This document shows positions 6,729 through 9,058 of a stretch of 9,058 bases of DNA, one piece after another. The number at the start of each line of letters is the position of its first letter. The first letter of the stretch is position 1. The position numbers and the translations under genes are program-made. Under the pieces are notes generated by a model. That model was not told where the DNA came from. It searched no databases and saw only the letters and a list, made by a program, of their open reading frames with translations. The stretch is from Zymomonas sp. (GTDB lineage Bacteria > Pseudomonadota > Alphaproteobacteria > Sphingomonadales > Sphingomonadaceae): the NCBI GenBank assembly GCA_027489105.1, contig JAIYAJ010000538.1:1-9058 (forward strand). Direction: 5' to 3'.

Positions 6729-7658
6729 GTCATTCTCGGCATGGGGCGTCATCGCCTGCGCCGGCGCCCAGTTCTTAAGGCTGTTCTCCAGCTGCGACAG
6801 CAGCCGGGCCGGAGCGCCGTCGAGCTGGCGACCGAGCCGGTGGATCAGACTGACCGAGCTATGTTCGAGCTCGGGGTCGAGCAGCGGCCGCGCGACCAGG
6901 CTGCCCTCGGCCAGTTCGGTCAGTGCCGAGATGCGCGGCAGGACCGTCACCGCGCGCCCGGCCTTGGCGACGTCGCGCATCATCTGGATCGAGGTCGTCA
7001 CCAGCATCGGTTCGAGCATGATCCGTGCGCGTCGTTCGGCGTGGAGCAGGCTGGATCGGATGCGGAAGCCCTTGGGCGGCAGGCACAGGTCGAAGCGGTT
7101 CAGATCCTCGAGCGTGATCGCGCTCAGCGCTGCGGCCGGATGGCTGGGGGCACACAGGACAGTCAGCGGCTGGCTGACCGACAGGCGCGTCCGGATCTTG
7201 GGTTCGTCGGGCACGTGCAGGATCATGCCGATATGAACCTCGTCCTCGAGCACCATGCGGACGATTTCTGAACTGGCGCAGCTGTGGACGGTTATGGCGA
7301 TGCCGGGGTTGCGGCGCTGGAACTGGTCGATCGTCTTGGCAAAGGCGTTGCCGATGAAGCCCTCGCCGATCGCCAGCACGATATGCCCGGCCTTCACCTC
7401 GCGCAGCTCCTGGAGCCGGTTCATCAGCCCCTCGCGGTCGGCCAGCTGTTCACGGTGAAAGTCGAACACCAGCCGGCCTGCGTCGGTCAGCCGGATGGAG
7501 CGCCGGCCTCGCTCGATCAGGGACACCCCCATCGCGCTTTCCAGCTGGCTGATCTGGCGGCTGATCGACGATACCGCGACGCCGATCTTCTCGCTCGCGA
7601 GGCGCATCGATCCGAGCGACGCGGCCTCATAAAAATAATGGAAAGCGTTGTCCCACAT
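6711..7658 (-). CDS. LysR-family transcriptional regulator (315 aa), probable local activator
   Basis: DNA-binding regulator with an N-terminal winged helix-turn-helix (about 5-62: FHYFYEAASLGSMRLASEKI, then VAVSSISRQISQLESAMGVSLIER, and RLTDAGRLVF) and a C-terminal effector domain (about 92-300) that begins GHIVLAIGEGFIGNAFAKTI. The start at 7658 follows GGAG by 7 nt and places the helix-turn-helix at the normal position; the open frame upstream to 7754 would run through the operator region and is rejected. It is divergent from the DapA-family operon, the classic LysR arrangement, and convergent with the symporter. T-N11-A palindromes lie in the gap before its own gene and before two other units, so it probably senses a pathway compound, controls all of them and autoregulates. 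The effector is unknown. Length is normal for the family. Confidence 0.95.
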   Translation of the reverse strand: MWDNAFHYFYEAASLGSMRLASEKIGVAVSSISRQISQLESAMGVSLIERGRRSIRLTDAGRLVFDFHREQLADREGLMNRLQELREVKAGHIVLAIGEGFIGNAFAKTIDQFQRRNPGIAITVHSCASSEIVRMVLEDEVHIGMILHVPDEPKIRTRLSVSQPLTVLCAPSHPAAALSAITLEDLNRFDLCLPPKGFRIRSSLLHAERRARIMLEPMLVTTSIQMMRDVAKAGRAVTVLPRISALTELAEGSLVARPLLDPELEHSSVSLIHRLGRQLDGAPARLLSQLENSLKNWAPAQAMTPHAENDLVPAT

Positions 7659-7721
7659 GTCCCCGCTCCGTTTTTTGTGACGCGATGCAACAGGAAAGCG
7701 GCGCGTAACGCAACTGAAAAC

Positions 7722-7763
7722 TTTGCACGTAGCGCAACGAACATGGGGATTCATTGCTATTGC
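7722..7763 (+). promoter_or_regulatory. Shared operator/promoter element, copy 3 (between lysR and DapA-family gene)
   Basis: Plus strand: TTTGC, N7 (ACGTAGC), GCAACGAACA, then 15 nt later ATTGC as part of TATTGC (7758-7763), which is a weak -10 candidate. The core TTGC-N7-GCAA (7723-7737) has T-N11-A spacing. It lies 74 nt before the DapA-family start and 64 nt before the regulator's own ATG, as expected for an operator serving activation on one side and autoregulation on the other. The absence of a good -35 fits an activator-dependent promoter. Confidence 0.76.
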
Positions 7764-7785
7764 TGCGAAGGCGGCTTCGTCGCAA
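7760..7785 (+). other. Leader hairpin 1 upstream of DapA-family gene
   Basis: Arms TTGCTGCGAAG (7760-7770) and CTTCGTCGCAA (7775-7785) pair at 9 of 11 positions around a GCGG loop. It starts within the -10 candidate, so only part may be transcribed. It may be a DNA-level dyad (TTGC/GCAA ends match the operator half-sites) or an RNA hairpin. Confidence 0.38.
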
Positions 7786-7794
7786 CAGCTAGAG

Positions 7795-7812
7795 ACGGTT
7801 TGGCAAAGCCGT
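7795..7812 (+). other. Leader hairpin 2 upstream of DapA-family gene
   Basis: ACGGTTT and AAGCCGT form a 7-bp stem (one G-U pair) with a GGCA loop, ending 10 nt before the AAAGGGGG ribosome binding site. It may act as a stability hairpin or influence initiation at the weak TTG codon; no termination U-run follows. Confidence 0.4.
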
Positions 7813-7822
7813 TACGAGCGCC

Positions 7823-7841
7823 AAAGGGGGCCATGGTTTGA
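7823..7841 (+). promoter_or_regulatory. Ribosome binding site, TTG start and overlapping ATG-GTT-TGA minimal frame
   Basis: The strong site AAAGGGGG (7823-7830) is 7 nt from TTG (7838) but only 2 nt from an out-of-frame ATG (7833), which opens a two-codon frame ending at TGA 7839-7841 across the TTG. Spacing and homology favour TTG. The minimal frame could modulate initiation, but this may be chance. Confidence 0.6.
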
Positions 7842-8758
7842 GCAAGCGATCTCGCGTCAACTGGCGGGGCTATATCCCTGCGATCACGACACCTTTCGAC
7901 GCCGATCGGCAGCTCGACCTGGCCGGTCTGGGGCGGCTGCTCGAGTGGCTCGAGGCAGAGGGCATGCATGGCCTCGTCCTTGCCGGGACCACCGGTGAGT
8001 GGACCAGCCTGAGACCGGCCGAGCGCAAGCAGCTGTTCGCGGCTGCCGGCGACCAGATGGGCAAGCGGCTGCCGCTGATCGCCGGGTGCAGCGCCTTCAC
8101 CGCGCCCGAGGTCATCGACTTCGCCGAATCTGCCGCCGCGCATCATTTCGAGGGCGTGCTGGTGACGCCGCCGCCTTATCTGCGCCCGAACGCCGACGAG
8201 ATCGTCGACTTCTACAGCGAGATTTCCAAGCATACGCCGCTGCCGATCTGCGTGTACAACTGGCCGCCGGGCACCGCGATCGACATGCCGGTCGAATTGC
8301 TGGAGCGGCTTGCGGACATCGAGAATGTCGTGGCCATCAAGCAGTCGACCAGCAGTTTGCGGAGTTTTACCGACACATTCTTCGCTCTGAACGACAAGGT
8401 TCGTGTGTTCGGCCATTCGATGGACGAACACGGCCTGGCGCTGCTGCAGGCGCGCGGCGGCGACGGGACGATGGGGGCCGGCGCGGTTCTCGGCCGCGTT
8501 CATCCGGACTTCTACAATCACCTTTGGGCAGGGGAGATAGACGCGGCCCGCGCTTGCGGCGTAAAGGACCGCATGATCCTCGATCACTGGTATACCCGCG
8601 AACTGGTCGGCCGCTTCGGCTCCGGTCCTGCCGTGCTCAAGGCGGGGCTCAACGTGCAGGGTCTGCCGGGCGGTTTTGTCCGGCGTCCTCTGCGCGATGT
8701 CGCCGAAGAGCATATCGCCACGATCCGGGAGACTCTGGTCGCTGCCGGGCGGCTCTAG
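7838..8758 (+). CDS. DapA/N-acetylneuraminate-lyase family class I aldolase or dehydratase/deaminase (306 aa)
   Basis: Cytoplasmic (beta/alpha)8-barrel enzyme that forms a lysine Schiff base with a 2-oxo acid. Family landmarks: WRGYIPAITTPFD (9-21), GTTGEWTSL (50-58; T51 and T52), VTPPPY (109-114), Y140 in VYNWPPGT, and the Schiff-base K168 in VVAIKQST. The arginine that in true dihydrodipicolinate synthase follows this tyrosine (R138 in E. coli) is replaced by G145, so lysine biosynthesis is unlikely. Relatives without that arginine include sialate lyases, sugar-acid dehydratases, hydratase-aldolases and pyrroline-4-hydroxy-2-carboxylate deaminase. TTG is chosen because no in-frame ATG or GTG precedes the WRG motif and the ribosome binding site spacing is right. 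It is followed after 3 nt by an amino-acid-oxidase-type gene, a pairing also seen in hydroxyproline catabolism. The regulator is divergent and an operator copy lies upstream. The exact reaction is unresolved. Confidence 0.93.
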   Translation: MSKRSRVNWRGYIPAITTPFDADRQLDLAGLGRLLEWLEAEGMHGLVLAGTTGEWTSLRPAERKQLFAAAGDQMGKRLPLIAGCSAFTAPEVIDFAESAAAHHFEGVLVTPPPYLRPNADEIVDFYSEISKHTPLPICVYNWPPGTAIDMPVELLERLADIENVVAIKQSTSSLRSFTDTFFALNDKVRVFGHSMDEHGLALLQARGGDGTMGAGAVLGRVHPDFYNHLWAGEIDAARACGVKDRMILDHWYTRELVGRFGSGPAVLKAGLNVQGLPGGFVRRPLRDVAEEHIATIRETLVAAGRL

Positions 8759-8761
8759 CCG

Positions 8762-9058
8762 ATGGAGCGGTGCGATGTCCTGGTGGTGGGAGGCGGCCTC
8801 GTCGGCTGCGCCGCCGCCTGGCATCTCGCCGCTGCCGGAGCGAGCGTCGCGGTCGTCGACGCCGCCGATTTCGGCCTGGGTGCGTCGGGCCAGAATGCCG
8901 GATCGCTCCACTTCCAGATCGAGCGCCGCTTCCTCGAACAGGGTGATGCGCTCGCCCGACAGGCCGAACAGACCATAGCGCTCAGCCGCATGGCGATCGA
9001 GGACTGGAAATGTCTCGAAGTCGCGCTGGATGCGGACCTCCACGTCGTGATGGACGGC
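8762..9058 (+). CDS. FAD-dependent oxidoreductase, DAO (D-amino-acid oxidase/dehydrogenase) type, N-terminal 99 codons (truncated)
   Basis: Flavoenzyme expected to oxidise an amine or amino acid. The N-terminus is a dinucleotide-binding Rossmann unit, DVLVVGGGLVGCAAAWHLAA (GxGxxG at about residues 10-15), ending with VAVVD, where the acidic residue binds the FAD ribose. It is followed by FGLGASGQNAGSLH, the DAO-family segment contacting the flavin. The helical region that follows (LARQAEQTIALSRMAIEDWKCL) is also typical. The ATG lies 3 nt after the DapA-family stop, so the two are co-transcribed, and the Rossmann motif starting at residue 5 supports this start; no strong ribosome binding site is visible, consistent with coupling. 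The substrate cannot be read from this part. The catalytic domain lies beyond the right edge. D-amino acids, cis-4-hydroxy-D-proline, sarcosine-like or glycine-like amines are possible. Confidence 0.9.
   Translation, partial: MERCDVLVVGGGLVGCAAAWHLAAAGASVAVVDAADFGLGASGQNAGSLHFQIERRFLEQGDALARQAEQTIALSRMAIEDWKCLEVALDADLHVVMDG

Larger units (their letters stand above)
7687..7786 (+). repeat. Phased GCAAC half-sites in the LysR/DapA-family gap
   Basis: GCAAC occurs at 7687, 7710, 7734 and 7782, giving steps of 23, 24 and 48 bp, close to multiples of two helical turns. The copies at 7704-7714 and 7728-7738 share CGTARCGCAAC. They would present half-sites on one face of the helix for a multimeric regulator. 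The last copy may instead belong to a leader hairpin. Confidence 0.5.

Noticed and set aside
7659..7754. Upstream extension of the LysR frame (MNPHVRC...)
   Set aside because: It covers the operator, and the ATG at 7658 has a good ribosome binding site and places the helix-turn-helix at the normal distance from the N-terminus.
7687..7786. CRISPR or tandem repeat array
   Set aside because: The shared units are 5-11 bp half-sites with no long conserved repeat or spacers of array type; regulator sites explain them better.
7838..8758. Assignment as dapA of lysine biosynthesis
   Set aside because: The substrate-binding arginine is replaced by glycine, and the gene is in a catabolic operon with an FAD oxidase and a divergent LysR regulator.
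7757..9043. Open frame antisense to the DapA-family and oxidase genes (428 codons)
   Set aside because: It crosses two well-supported genes and their junction and shows no motif; it is a GC-codon shadow.

Overview
The window is GC-rich DNA from an alphaproteobacterium, most likely a member of the Sphingomonadales. The support is its high-GC codon use, a sphingomonad-style TonB-dependent receptor (signal peptide, then a DIIVTA TonB box) and the mix of exported hydrolases with a receptor. This placement is an inference from style; no phylogenetic marker gene is present.

Layout. Minus strand, read right to left from 2958: an exported COG1228-type amidohydrolase (2958-1696), a small secreted NTF2/SnoaL-like protein with a GTG start (1572-1087), and the first 328 codons of a TonB-dependent receptor that runs off the left edge (986-1). 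Plus strand from 3224: a three-gene operon of a Tat-exported DUF885 metallopeptidase-like protein, a small DUF3311-type membrane protein and a sodium:solute symporter, each pair joined by an ATGA stop/start overlap (3224-6728). A LysR-type regulator (7658-6711, minus) converges on the symporter and overlaps it by 18 bp. Divergent from it is a second plus-strand operon: a DapA/NAL-family class I aldolase or dehydratase with a TTG start (7838-8758), followed after 3 nt by an FAD-dependent amino-acid-oxidase-type protein cut by the right edge (8762-9058).

How it fits together. The order reads as a complete uptake-and-catabolism locus: receptor across the outer membrane, two exported hydrolases, a symporter across the inner membrane, then a flavin oxidase and a pyruvate-Schiff-base enzyme in the cytoplasm, under a LysR regulator. 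The substrate is not proven. A prolyl- or hydroxyprolyl-peptide, or another peptide or N-acyl compound yielding an amino or imino acid, is the best guess from the families.

Main discovery. Three of the intergenic regions carry the same 42-bp arrangement: TTTGC-N7-GCAACRAAC, followed by a conserved ATTG 15 nt further on. It lies 71-82 nt before the start codons of the SnoaL-like, amidohydrolase and DapA-family genes and points toward each of them. Its core TTGC-N7-GCAA has the T-N11-A geometry of LysR operators. The copy between the amidohydrolase and the DUF885 operon could serve both directions. This ties the separate transcription units into one probable regulon, controlled by the LysR gene in the window.
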